A DNA stretch of 64,000 bases from Patiria pectinifera. Lineage: Eukaryota > Echinodermata > Asteroidea > Valvatida > Asterinidae. Location: contig CM057149.1 of the NCBI GenBank assembly GCA_029964075.1, positions 17,684,197-17,748,196 on the forward strand. The letters run 5' to 3'. The notes below the pieces were generated by a model that searched no databases, was not told where the DNA came from, and saw only the letters and a list, made by a program, of their open reading frames with translations. The stretch's first letter is position 1. Every line of letters starts with the position of its first letter. The position numbers and the translations under genes were made by a program. Of this stretch, positions 1-13,022 are shown in pieces.

Positions 1-1859
1 GGGTGACATATTTTTTTGTCTTTCCTGGACTAAACCTGTGACTATGGAAATAAATGACGCAATACTCCCGGATTGGAGAAAGTGAGAGCAGTGCAACATG
101 GAAATTGAAGAGGCAAGTATGCATTCTGTTAGTTCGACGTTTTTACAAGCCAAATTAAATCCAAACCGACTTCACACTTTTCTTAACTGCATTGTAGCAT
201 GAAGGGAGCCCAGGTTTTTCCTCATGCTCGTTATGTGCACGGGCAACACACATATTTGATGGACCTACATGTATATCTGTACCTGAATCGAACATTCAAA
301 TGAGTGTGTCAAGTCATGCAAGAGGTGTTTTCTCCTAATGTAATATCAAATGATTTTTCAACATACTGCGTTTTGTTTTCAGTATGACTTTTGTTTACAT
401 TTACCATCGACATTTAGAGGGAGATTGTTTTCTTCTTTCGTGGTGTTTTCAATTAACTAGTTTTGTTGAGACCTAGAAAGTCATACATGTCATAACTATA
501 CATAAATGCGGGGAATTTAGACTTTTTGTTCTTGAGTAATACAAAAAAAGAATATTTACAGATCCTTCATTTTAATGAATTATTGTTAAAAATAAAACTG
601 GATTAGAATTTTAACTCTTTCACTTGTTTAAGGATACTTACAACTTTGCTTCACATGTAGGCCTACTATTGAAAATGCTGCTTCGCTCGCTGCTATAGTA
701 CTATAGGCCTATATGCTCAGTTTTTAATTATTTAGGGACTGAGACAGAAATCAATAGAACGAGCACAAAACCTTGTGTGTGCCGGTAATTTAAAAACCAA
801 ACAATGAAAGTTAGATCCGCATGCCCTTGTTTGAATATTTCATTATTTTTGTATGAGAACTGGTGGAACGGTCTCCTCGATTCGTTGTTGATTTCAACAG
901 AATATGAACATTTCTTAACGCTTTTCTTAATCTTGGTCATATAGAAATCTACATTTGTGCCGGTTGATCGCAACGTAGTATCTTTTAAAAACAGGGGGGG
1001 GGATCCGTAAGAATATAAAATCCTAATATTTACATTCGTCAGTCAAAATACGGGCCAGGGGGGAATAGGCTTTTTGACTTATATTTTCTCTTTGGAAAAA
1101 ATGGAAATGCTGCTAATGATATACAGTGCGTCATCATTCAAGGCAACGAAATCATTCAAGCAGCCTTTTTATATAAAACTGCAGGCCTCGAAGCAAAATC
1201 TTAAAACCTATACAAAGCTGTTATATTATTTCGACTTTGGAGACTGTTTTATTATGACTCTATAAAACCTGTATTTTCATTCTGCCATACATATCAACAT
1301 TTTTTTTTAAAGCACTGTTAACCCTGAACTGCAGCATTTGACCTACACTTTAGTCATCGTAATTCAAAAAAATTAATATTAGCCACGTTGTCAATAAGAT
1401 TTGTTTCAGAATATGCCATTTTGCATGAAATCGATCACTTTATCTTGTGTGGAGAGCTTGAAGTGAGCAGTGCGCTATATTTCTGCTACAGTGTACCCTC
1501 ATGTTGAAAAAAATGCAGGGGTCTTGCATCCTGAAAGCCAGCCAGAGGCTGGCTTATATTTTGGCGCTTGGAAACCTTTAAAAACCTAAACTTTGATATT
1601 TTAAAAACATATACACAATGTACATGTATTGATAAGGAGGGACACTGACATGTGAGGCTTGACACTGGCTAAAGAGATGACATTAAAGTCTAGTGTGAAA
1701 ACTGAAAACATTTAACGACTGTATCAAATTGAATAGATAGTTCTTTCACACGTATGCGCATCATTTTAATACACCAACAAAGGAACCTCTTTGCTCCATC
1801 ATTGAAGAACAATATACAATCAACTATCTTGCAATTATCGCTGTTGAGCACCATTCGAA

Positions 1860-2045
1860 TGAGTCGAACACCTTTATAACAAGGTCCTTGGGACTTTACA
1901 AATTACCTTGTTATAACAGGTACCTTGTATTAACAGTATTGGCAACAAAGGAAAACAAAGAAAAACAAATACTTGGGACCTAAACTTTTGCTTGTTATAA
2001 GCATGATGTTGTATTAACGGTGATCTTCTTATCAGGGTTCGACTG
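1860..2045. mobile_element. Degraded mariner/pogo-like MITE
   Basis: The right end, reversed, reads CAGTCGAACCCTGATAAG and is flanked by TA. The left end has AGTCGAACACC. Internal TTATAACAAGG and GTATTAAC words are inverted. It is similar in type to 12085-12273. Confidence 0.4.
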
Positions 2046-2651
2046 TATATGAATCGCTTGATACCAACGCAGCGCATGCAAATCTTTGATGAAAACAAGG
2101 CTATGGGAAGTGGACTCCGAATAACCTAGCGTATGTTATCTAACAATGTGGGTTTGGCAATAAAAGGGTCCTGGGTTTTTTACTAAACAAAAGAGGGAAT
2201 AATTGAAAACATTCCTAACATTTTCCCAACAGGCAATAAATTCCGGTCTTGCAGGGCGATTGAGGAAAACAAAATTACAAGGCCTACCTTTTCATGATTG
2301 TGTGTTTAATTCCAGCGCAGTCGCCTCTAGTGTTAACAGAAAAGGCAGAGACGTTGTCAGCAAATACGATTCGCAAACACAATTATTGATCATTGTGTAA
2401 AACCAGAGTTGGCGCTTGAGATGCAATGTGGACCCGTCACGGACGGCGTAGACATACAACAAATACAAGGCTGGAAAATTCGCAGATCAAGAATTCTCAT
2501 TCACGTCAATAAAACGTTATGACGATATCGTTTATTTTTGCAATTTTTTTTTGTCAGCATTTGAGAACTTATAATAATTGTAGGTCCCCCTTTGTAAATT
2601 CGAAATAAATAGATAATGAAAACTAGGTTTGTGTACCCTGACAAATACAGT

Positions 2652-2951
2652 CTGAAATACGGTCCTATTCAATATTCGTGGCTGATAGTTGATTTAAAAG
2701 GGGTTCTAATACTGAAATATAGTCCTATTTGTGGCTGATAGTTGATTTAAAAGGGGTTCTAATACTGAAATATAGTCCTATTCGTGGCTGATAGTTGATT
2801 TAAAAGGGGTTCTAATACTGAAATAGTATTCGTGGCTGATAGTTGATTTAACTTGGGCTTCTAATACTGAAATATAGTCCTATTCGTGGCTGATAGTTGA
2901 TTTAAAAGGGGTTCTCATAATGAATTTGATCCTATTCGAGGCTGATAATTG
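2652..2951. repeat. Minisatellite of about 54 bp, five to six units
   Basis: Each unit carries GTGGCTGATAGTTGATTTAA and then GGGTTCTAATACTGAAATA. Outer units are more diverged than the inner ones. There are no spacer/repeat alternations, so it is not a CRISPR. Confidence 0.85.
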
Positions 2952-3415
2952 ATTAAACTTCTTTCCCGGGTACTCTGTACTGTTGCTATGGTTTCTCAAG
3001 TTTGTTTCGCCGTGATACTAAAACACTCCCTAAAAATTCCATTGCCAGTCGAATACAAAAGCTTCACTTTCCATGAAGTCAGCGACCCTGAAAGATGACA
3101 AAAGGGTCCTCTCCTGACAACGTCATCGGCTTGTTCGACAAGCTGAGTTTTTGTCTGTCCTGAAAAAAGACAAATCGATGATGGCGTTAAAAACTTTATA
3201 GGGTGGATCGATATTTTACCCCCACATGCAAAAAAAATCCAATCAGGTTTTATTTTTGTTGCATCACTATGGCGTATGATCGCTATGTTCTGTGACAGAC
3301 CTGGGCTGGGCAGTGTGGCGATCAGTGTGGATTTTACTCCGATGTTTTTTGTGAGGTGTCTTCATAACTGTGGTGGATTTTTAATGAAATAGAAGAAGAT
3401 GTTTAAGATCGAATC

Positions 3416-6400
3416 ATGATAATGCTGAACGAGCAAGCGACAGTAAGTGTTAACGTATTTGGCTGTGTAATAATATCTTACGACAGTGACGCCGAGTTTT
3501 GACGCCGGTAATTATATGATGATTGGGTAAATGAGACTTGTAAGTTTGCATGCGTGACATGAACAAAGTATGGAAAGTGTGCGGTCAACACCATGTGAAT
3601 ATTATCTCTCTTGAGTTGTTCGGTTCCGAGAAGAATGCAGTTGTTTTAACTCGACGTTTCGAACAACGTGCTATGTTCATCATTTAGGAGACTGATGTGT
3701 GGTTCTGAGACATTGAAGAAAGATACAAATCGCATGGTGCTACCGCAAACTTTCCATATTATGATGATTGGGTGTTAAATATTCAAGAAGTCAATGACTA
3801 AGATGACGGTGATTAAGATGACGGTGATTAAGATAAGATGTGATTTTGGTGATCTAAATCCTGATGAATTACTCCGATCCCCAAGTAACATTGCCATTCA
3901 CAATTTCAAAACCATGTATCAAGACGTTGCCACGCCTTTTCCAGTAATGAGGTTTACCGAATTGAACTTGAAATCAGAAATTTCTTGATAGGACTGATAC
4001 CACCAATCATGTACAGTGGCTCTTACAATATATACAATCATGAATAAACTTGAGGAAAGAATATCTTGGTTTGCAGCGCCAATACATGCAGGTGTTTATT
4101 ATACAGCATTATATTACCGTATACTTCCACAATCAAGGAAAGCTGTTTATCAAAATGTTTATAACCAACCATTAAAAGAAATGTTCCATGTTTAGGAATG
4201 TGATATCGGACACATTGATGGAAGGTCGCGCGTGGCAGTTTTGATTGTTACTCGGCAGATGGAAATCATCCGTGGAAGATTTGCAAGGAAAGTGGATTTT
4301 CGTTTGCGGACTGAAAACTTTGTACATGAAATTCTATACCGACTTTTAAACTTATTGTGAATTATATCTCAGGGAATTTTGAAGTGATGACTGCGTTCGA
4401 ATTAGCTGGGGGAAAAACACAGAAAACGTATAGGACAATAATTAATGCTTAAAATTTAACACTGTACATGTACTTATTTATTTCTGGCCTAGCAAAATAT
4501 ATTCAAGGGCAGATCTTTTTCAAACGATTCTGCTGGGATCTATAAACGCCAGTACCCATATCTGGAAAACAGTTGCTAGCAGCTATCAAATTTGTATTTA
4601 CAAACAAAAATGTTATCACTCAATTTGTTTGTTTGGCCTGTTTTTGATTGGCAGTTATAATACTTGAAACATTTCTTTTAAATGTATTTATAGTGGAAAT
4701 CTCTCCTTTTATCATCGTGCAGGTAGCGGCTCACAACGCGGATGTTTACAATCCGGGGAGGGGATCAGCTCAAAAAAGAAAGGTTTGTAAAACTTGTCAT
4801 TTTGTAAAAGTACAGAATAAGAAATGAATCAGATGTAACGAGAAAATGTCCGATACATTTACATTTCAATATTATCTTCCCGCCAAAACCAATTATAGTC
4901 GGAGAAGTTTTCCATTGTTTCATACACGCAACTGACAAGAAGTATAACTTAATTACATCATGGAGGAAGAATAGAAATTAAGTACCGAATTATAAGGTTT
5001 TATCGGATTGGGTTGGGCTAGAATATGGCGTTAACTTAAATCGTGAATTATGTTTAGTTTGGTATAGTGGCTCCCCGCTGTTGCAAACCCATGTAAACTT
5101 GACATCGTTTCCGTTCCCACAACATCATGAGAAATTCGCCCGAGGCTATGACATCCCGAAATCAGAGTGATTTGTGAAATCCCTTCCGAAGACCTCTGGA
5201 CTTGAATTAAGACAGTAGCCACCGGCCTTGATGGACTCTTGGGACCCCATCAGGGTCTGCACCGCGCACCCCGATTGGCCAGACTTCACCCCCTGGCCCC
5301 GATGTTTGGCCCGGGAAAGGGACCTCCTCTGAGATACCTAAAGGGCCCAGTTAAGGAATAAAATCACAACTCATTCAGTAGCTGGGAGGCCACCCGGCAA
5401 CGCCGTGTCTTTTCGTGACCCGGTCGTGTTGACTTACTCACAAATTTTGACATGTTTATTTCCTGAACTTTGAAGTTTGCACAAGCGCGTACATGTTTTT
5501 AATTGCAACTTTAATAGCGCGGCTCCATTTTGGTAACAGTCTTTGATCATGAATGAAGTTGCTACGCAGAGACGTTCTGTATCGTCGACACGACAACAAA
5601 AATGGAAGCAGCTTTGAGGTTTTGATCGTGGACCGTTTGTACTGATTTGTTGCCATGTTACAGCGGCCGATCTTTTCAAAGAGCCGGGTAGGTTTTGGGG
5701 CCATTTGGCAGTGCTATTCTGAAGTTATGACATTGAAATAGTGCCGGAGTATTCTGTATTCTTTGGGTTTTTTTACATTTTTGAAACCAATTTTTTTTTT
5801 CCACAGAGGGAGAAAGCACAGGACCAGCTCCGTAACCGAATGAGAAGACGGAATAATGGTGAGTGCCTATTTGCTTGTTTTTCTATTCAGCTTTTTATTG
5901 ACTAGACATGCTAGAAGGTATAATACAATGTCGACAATTTTTTTTTCAGACAAATCCAAAGAAGAATGTTCAAAACCTAACCTGTTGAAGTTTCAGCTCA
6001 GTGGATATTACACTTTTCGAGAAAACAGTGATAAAACATGCACGACCTTTTGATCACGAAACACGATTTCTATAGCACTCTTCATTTCCAAAAATCGGTC
6101 AATATTGACTGATCACTACATTTCTTGAATTCCTCTGAACGACGGCAAGCCAGACTGAATAATTTCACGGGGTATAAGTACCACTAGACCACGATCTTTG
6201 ATCAAGTTATCTTTTTGATAATAATTCGGTAGTTCATGTAGGTCTGAGTTTACGGATATAAGTGCATGGTTATCCATACGCCTTTAAAAACCCGTCAGGA
6301 AACAGAGGTGGCAGCAAGTCATTTTTTGCAAGTCCAAGTCAAGTCACAAGTCATTGTTTGCAAGTCCAAGTCAAGTCACAAGTCATTAGATCCAGTCACA

Positions 6401-9400
6401 AGTCAAGTCACAAGTCATTAGGTCCAGTCACAAGTCAAGTCACAAGTCAGTTGGTCTAAAAACAAGTCAAGTCACAAGTATCTTTGTCCAGAACACGTCA
6501 AGTTGCACATTATTTTTGTCCAGCTGTAATAAGCTAAAAGAATTAACCTGGCGTCAACTTACGAGTTATTTTGAACATGCCTCCTTAATTCCCCTTTTTC
6601 AATGTGTTGCAATTACTATTCTTGTAGTTAATCACATATCTGTCGGATATAAGCCCTTTGTATACTTTAATAAATTTACTTTACATTGTAGAAATAAATG
6701 TTGAGATGACCGTGAAAAAAAGACTTCACTCACTTGATTACATGTAGTACACTAACACTTTATTGTTCAATTTTCATGAATACTAAACGCCTACCAATGG
6801 GTTAGGCTATCCGGTATTTTACATGCAATTGACAAAGGCCTGCTTTCTTTTCATGAAAGGTTCCTTTCAAAGTTTGTTCAACCAATACATTAAGCAAGGG
6901 ACAATTGGTCATTGAAAACTGTAGTTTGTTGTGACAGTCTTATTGAAAACTTTTGAAACTAGTGGGAACTATTCATTTTACTGGATTCAGTCACTGAGGT
7001 CTATTTTCTGGAATGAAAAAGCTAATTAAAAGTATAATAGCTTAATTAAAGTGTATTGGGTCGCTCGAGTAGCGTCTGACTTGGGTTGGTAACAAGTCAT
7101 TTTTTGCAATCCCAAGTCAAGTCACAAGCCATTGTTTGCAAGTCCAAGTCAAGTCACAAGTCAAAGCTGGTATTTACAAGTCAAGTCACAAGTCACAAAA
7201 ATAGCGACTCGAGTCCGACTCGAGTCCAAGTCACATGACTCGAGTCAGCAACTCTGTCAGGAAATGGAAAATATTGTTCGTCACGTAAATAATGTTGGAC
7301 GACACGGAAGGCCTATCGAAGCCCAAGTTTGGTCGTTTGCCAAAAATCAGGCCATTTGGAAACTTGTTTTGTGATTTCAGATTGATCATTTCAACTGATC
7401 ATTGTCAAGAACACTGATGATTAATGACTACATTTATTTCGATGACAGCCAGTTTAACTCTTTTCTATACCCTCTATATTGGTATTGCGAAAGAAGGTTT
7501 TGCGTTCATCATTTTAGTTTTATAGTCAAAGGGTTTGATTCGATTGAGACTGACATGACTGAAATTCGTTGTGGGAAGAAAAGAATTTAAATATTAAACA
7601 ATACATGAATTAGTTGTTTAAGATTTGCGCTTTTCTTTATTAAAAAAATATCTGTCCTATCCTCCCATGTACGTATAACGGTTCCATATGTTTGCAAGAT
7701 GATGTCCAACGTTTTAAAATGCCCTTTCATTAGAATTTTTTCCATTTTTTTCATTATGAAAGGTCCCTCCACATCAATGGTATCGACCCGATCATTCAGG
7801 AGTTCCCAGCGTGACAAGGACGAGTCCACTCTCATGCCGGGGGTGAAGTCCTTATGGGATGATGCAAAACACAACTCAACAAGTGAAGAATGGTAAGGCA
7901 TTGGTGTAGAAGTAGTGTTTCCAAACTTAGACACGGGGATGGAGAAAATGGGTGATTTTTCTGCGACCTCATTTTTTTTCATATTTAAATCAAAAGGGGA
8001 AAGAGGGTATTACTGCTTATGTCATTTGTGGGGTACAATGGTGATTTTATTTCCTTAAAAAAAAAATTGCCACATGTTGCTGGAAACCAAGTCCAATGGT
8101 ATGTAGGTCTATGTACTTCTTCATCACATACAACTCAATGTTACCTAAATTGTTTTCATGAGTAAAGTTGGGCGAGTATTACTACATGTACTAGCACTGG
8201 TTGTGAGGTGCTTTCATATCCTCAAAAAGACGAGGCAAGCCTAATAAACCTCTTCCCATAGTGCACAATATTGTATTGACTTAATTCAAAATGGCTGTTC
8301 ACCGGAAGTCTTTTCATGCATCTGGTCTACACAGAGCGTGATTTAGCCCATTCATTTGGTTATTAGTTAATCCTATACAATAGCACTACCTGGTTTGTTA
8401 GTGACAGTTAGTCATTGACTCTCAGTCAGTGAGTGAGATAGGTAGAAATTAGAGCACACCAGGCTAGCCCATATGTCATCTGAAGCCACAACCCGACTCA
8501 CCCAGTCCCACTATTTCCTCATTCTCCAGGAGGAGTCAAGAAGCCCGCTACACCACCTTGGCCCACCCTGACAGGGTGGGCGCGGATAAGAGACACAGAC
8601 AGGGGGAGGTACCGCTGACAGAACTGGTTGGCAGGGTCATGCAGCGGAGAGGTCACTCTACCACTCAAAGCTCGCCTATGACCATCAGGTAGTGAAATGT
8701 TGATAATACTTTAAAATTAATATTTTTAATTAAGTAATCAATTTTAAATTTCGAAACTAAAAGCAATACTTTTTACTTTTCTAATAATAATATACATGAT
8801 GCTTCGTTTTTCTTCTTCTTCTGCAGAGCCCTCAGACCCCCTGCACCTCCATATGCCATCCAACATCGGGGCCTCATTAGGTGAGTAATTCAGAGGTCAT
8901 CCAACCAATTTTAACAGAAATGTTTTCACTGGTGATGGACATTTGTCAAACTTCATCTAATGAAAGAGCAGTACAAAGACTTCAAACTTTGCCTGGCTGG
9001 TGTTTGAAAAGGGCAATTTAACATTTTTGTTATAATTTCCTTTGCGATCAATCTTTCAAACTGGATAACTTTAAATTTACCTTTTAGACCGTACAAATTC
9101 AAAGATAACAATGACACCTTTATCTTAAATCAAACGACATTCACCGAGTTTCCGAAGTGTTTAGTTTCTTAATATAATTGAGTATTTGAAACTTTAGTAT
9201 TTAGTTTACAAATTAAATTTACAAATTTAATGATGCAGCTAATGTCTTGAAAGGAATTAAAAGGTTATGATAATTATACATAATTTTGGCTTTTTCTTTA
9301 CAGAAAAATACAGCCTGTCAACAAACGGAAGCCTGCAAGTGGAGGGCCTTATGTTGTTGTCCTTAATAGAAGTTCTTCAGCTAACCTATCAGGACCAACG

Positions 9401-10816
9401 GAGAGCAAGGAACCGAGAGATCTACCCCCACTGAAGCAACATCACAACTCCGCTGATGTGGAAATTGCGACATGGCGGCCAGAGCTGACAATGACGCATG
9501 AGCCCTACGTGCACCCGAACGCCGAGGACAGGTCCGTGACAAACTACCGACTGCAGATGCAGCAGGCTATCAAAATAGCAGAGCTACGCTGTGACTTTTC
9601 CACCAGCTCCAAGCCGATGCACAAGCATGCGCCGCTTCCTGCCATCCAAGTCGCTTACGAAGTCTCAGACACCCCAAAGGCTTGCAACTCAAATGTGGAA
9701 CATAAGGCAGATGCTGTAGGCACTGAGAAAGATCAAGTAGCTCATCAACCTGAAAGTAAGTTGAAGGGCCTTCAAAGAGATACCTTTCAGAAAGCTAATA
9801 GATTCACGTCCAGCCAAGAGGTTCTGCAACAGATGCAGGCTCGCAAGCATGCCAAACGCCGGAAAGCAAACGGCAATGACTTCAACAACCCGCTGAGAAC
9901 TCGGAATCGGTTCACAACCAAGATGAAAGTCTTCAAGGCGGACCTGCAGAAGTCACGGGAGTTATCCATCATCCAGGAGGATCAGTCGTCTATCAGTGAA
10001 CGTCTCAGCAGGCTGTCAGCTGGACGGACAAGCGCTGCATCTTTCAGGAGTGTGGGCTCCTTGAAAAGGATCGAGGAATCTGAAATCCCAAGCATTACCA
10101 ACAAACAAGAGGTCTCAGGTGCTTCCAAGACTGAAAGTAAAGAAAACAACCGGAACCCAGACGCTCCATCAACAGTGAATATTGTAGAACATCCAGACAC
10201 AAACGTGCTACGTGAAAGCACAGGTACACCTGCTGATCCTGATCCACTGTCTCAGAGTGATGAGATGTTACCTCCACTTCATTCAGATGACAGTGCCGAC
10301 AGTTCGGATGACAGTGCTGATAATGCCGATACTACAAGTGATTTTGCATCAGACTCGGTAGAACCAACTTCTGAAGGATTATGCAATGGACAGGACTCGC
10401 AAGAGTCTTTGACCAACACAGATCTATGTTCACCATGTGAAATCAGTCAAACCCTACCGCAGCAAGTGCAAGACATGCCATCTGAAGTTGGAACTGACGA
10501 CTCAACCTCAGTTCCAAGTCAAGACGATGTAACAGACTCTGATACAAAATGCATCAACAATTCAATGACAAATTCTAGCCAATCCATGGACTCGGCGACA
10601 TCAGAAAATTCAAGATATCATCATGGATCCAATATCTCGGACATCTGTGACACGTCTTCTAGTTCTGAAGATGCAAGTGTGGTTGTGGAAACAAAATCGG
10701 CTATGAACCAAAAACCTGATGGTTCTTATGTTGAGAAAGCAGACAGTCAGCAGGGTTTTACTGCGAACACATTTGATTTGAGAGATGTTATCTTGCCAGC
10801 TGAGACAGTCCAATAA
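3416..10816 (+). CDS. Unrecognised disordered protein, seven coding exons, about 664 aa
   Basis: I do not recognise this protein. Seven exons join in frame: 3416-3442, 4723-4782, 5807-5858, 7763-7892, 8530-8688, 8827-8880 and 9304-10816. All introns are GT-AG and the phases agree throughout (0,0,1,2,2,2). The ATG at 3416 has an in-frame stop 12 bases upstream. The first two-thirds is basic and Pro/Arg-rich (for example QKRKREKAQDQLRNRMRRR near residues 27-45, and KHAKRRK). The last exon, about 504 codons, turns into a Ser/Asp/Thr-rich acidic tail with SDDSADSSDDSAD-like runs and no globular pattern. There are no membrane segments, no signal peptide and no catalytic motif. It converges on the MBD4-like gene with 2.2 kb between stop codons. 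A nuclear or scaffold role would fit the composition but is a guess. The exon chain is well supported; the function is unknown. Confidence 0.75.
6315..6500. repeat. CAAGTCACAAGTC simple repeat, first block
   Basis: Degenerate tandem words AAGTCAAGTCACAAGTC lie in intron 3 of the first gene. A second block of the same sequence lies at 7090-7255. Confidence 0.8.
7090..7255. repeat. CAAGTCACAAGTC simple repeat, second block
   Basis: It begins with the same CAAGTCATTTTTTGCAA phrase as the first block and ends in GACTCGAGTC palindromes (7206-7250). The two blocks bracket about 0.6 kb and could be the termini of one element. Confidence 0.7.
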
Positions 10817-11001
10817 TTTTCTTCCGTCTCTGCAGACCTGTCCGATGAAAAGTAGCAACAATACTAATTGCAATGCTGCATGTTATTAGCATCTGAAGTG
10901 TTTTTAAAGTTATGCAGATCTACTAGTTGGTTGCTTCACAGAATTTGAACATTTCACTATATCTTGGGATGCAAGAAGCATGTCTTTATATCATGTGATG
11001 A

Positions 11002-11513
11002 TTAAAGGGGCACTGCATCCTAAAATCCCCGAAAATTGTATGCTTTGGATTGTTTACGTATCGTATTTCAATTATCTGGTTGAAAGGAAACCGACCTAAT
11101 GTGTTACCATTCCAGAGAAAAGACCAACAGAAACGGTCGTTTACATCAGACACGATGGAGTATGCATACATTTTTCCTGCCGTTTTCATTCAATGTACGA
11201 TACATGTTGTGTGTGTCACATAAATATTACACACAGCACCAATGCATAAATGCGGTTTCTTACACGTTCGCAAAATGCCAACAATTTTCGGCTGAAATCA
11301 TAACTAGCACGAACAGCCTGATTTTGTGGGGTCGCAAAAGTGGACCCCGAAATTCATTCTCGCACAAAATAACCAAAAAAAAGGCCCAGTTTTTAAAAGA
11401 TAGTTGTGTCATGTTTATATCCTACTTTTAAATGCTCTTTTCAATTAACATCATTTTGTTCAAACACATTTTGTAGCCCAATTGGGCGCTTTCAAGGACG
11501 CAGTTCCCTTTAA
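11002..11513. mobile_element. TTAA-bounded inverted-repeat element, first copy
   Basis: TTAAAGGGGCACTGCATCCT at the left and, reversed, TTAAAGGGAACTGCGTCCTT at the right bound 0.5 kb of non-coding DNA. A related copy is at 45006-45538. TTAA duplications would fit piggyBac-type mobilisation, but the class is not proven. Confidence 0.6.
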
Positions 11514-12084
11514 CATATCCTGGTCACCCCACTGCCTGGCACGAACCAATTTCAGACTTTTTGCTGGAGATTTTGCAGAGTACTTCTTGGTTAATGGTAT
11601 TTCAATTTGTATGGAGTTTGTCTGCAGAGACATCTACATGTATATGTGTGTGGTTCAAAATACTCCTGTATCATTCGCTTCTGTTTACAAAATATATTAA
11701 CAACTCAATTTCCTGTACAGCTAAAAATGCATAACAACCGAATGAAATATGGTTTAGAATTTACAGTACACTAAACAAAAGCTGATTTTGTTCAGACGCA
11801 AATTCAAACAAGGATGGGAAAATAAGTCCTTATATTTGGGAGGCCAAAAAAAGTACCGGTACACACAATTTGCTTTTGAGTAATGTCGCCTATCTTTAAT
11901 TTTCCATCAATGATGTAAGTATGGAATAAAGTTAATTAAATATACACGTACATGTATAACTGTTGACTGTAATCCACTGTAATTAAAATACAATGATCAA
12001 ATTGCAAATGCCTTCTTTAAAAAATGATTCCCCATGTTATTTTGGGGTTTTCAAACCACACCCCCCCCCCAAATTTTTTTTTTA

Positions 12085-12273
12085 CAGTTGAGTCTCGTTA
12101 ATACAAACTCGTTCGGACCTAGCCAAATTGTTTGTTATGTCAGAATTTTGTATTAAGAGGAATATCAGTCCCATTCATTGTACACATAAATGCACAGTCG
12201 GGACCAAGGCTTTAGTTTGTTATTATAACCAGAATTGTGTATGAACAGAGTTTGCATTAACGAGACTCGACTG
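12085..12273. mobile_element. Palindromic mariner/pogo-like MITE between the first gene and MBD4
   Basis: CAGTTGAGTCTCGTTAATAC at the left is repeated inverted at the right as CAGTCGAGTCTCGTTAATGC. TA precedes the left end. The element is 189 bp without coding potential. Confidence 0.55.
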
Positions 12274-13022
12274 TGATTGGTATATTTCTACTTTTTTCTA
12301 GCACTACTTTGTACAAAAGTTGTTTACTTTTGAATGAGACGTCGACCGAAAACTTCGGCCAAGTTTCTCATGGAATATGCTGGTTCCCATCTCACTATCA
12401 GTATTGATAGATGGTTGCATATGACAAGAAATAGAAGTCTTTTGTGAGGTTGGAATAAAATCGAATGTGTTCAAGACCACAGGGAAAACATCTTTAATAT
12501 GAAGAAATTTTATATACAATAATATAAAAATTGTTATTTGAAAAAACAGTCAAAGACAGGCATTCATGGTCCTAGTTCATGGTAATTCAAAGAAGTTGTG
12601 ATGATCACACAATGGACATGCAATTAATTAGCTGCAAATTATTTTTTTCTGTTTTTATTTTTCAACAATTACCATTTTTTCCCCAAAAATGCAGCAAAAT
12701 TAAAACAGCAGTTCGAATTTTGTGTGATTTATAATCTGTTCTCTTTGTTATATCAACATTGACATACATTTGTTTTTTTACAAATTTTAAAACTACATCA
12801 TGCACATGGTTAAAATGTCCTTTTCTAATATTGCTTAACAAATATATATATATTTTTTTAATACAAACTGACCAATTATTGTTCACTATTTTGTAACTGA
12901 AAAACTACCTGATGACTTAATACCCATTTTGTTGAGATAAGAAATGTACTCAACATATATCCTTTAAGACAGCATTAAAATATTTCAGAATATTGTTCAA
13001 AAGAAAACCCTGTGTTCAAAAC

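Larger units (their letters stand above)
1..3415. other. Upstream region without recognised gene
   Basis: AT-rich with frequent stops in all frames. Apart from the MITE at 1860-2045 and the minisatellite at 2652-2951 I see nothing definite. The last 100 bases or so are presumably promoter and 5' UTR of the gene starting at 3416. Confidence 0.5.

Noticed and set aside
99..113. Possible short first exon (ATGGAAATTGAAGAG followed by a GC donor)
   Set aside because: Five codons before a GCAAGT donor is too little evidence, and no partner exon is visible.
2652..2951. CRISPR-like regular repeats
   Set aside because: Units abut without unique spacers and the genome is eukaryotic; it is a minisatellite.
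5220..5400. GC-rich block in intron 2 of the first gene as an alternative exon or rRNA fragment
   Set aside because: Frames are broken and I could not match it to any RNA; left as unexplained intronic sequence.
7587..7982. 131 aa minus-strand reading frame
   Set aside because: It lies opposite exon 4 of the first gene, whose phase and splice sites fit the neighbouring exons; the antisense frame has no family features.
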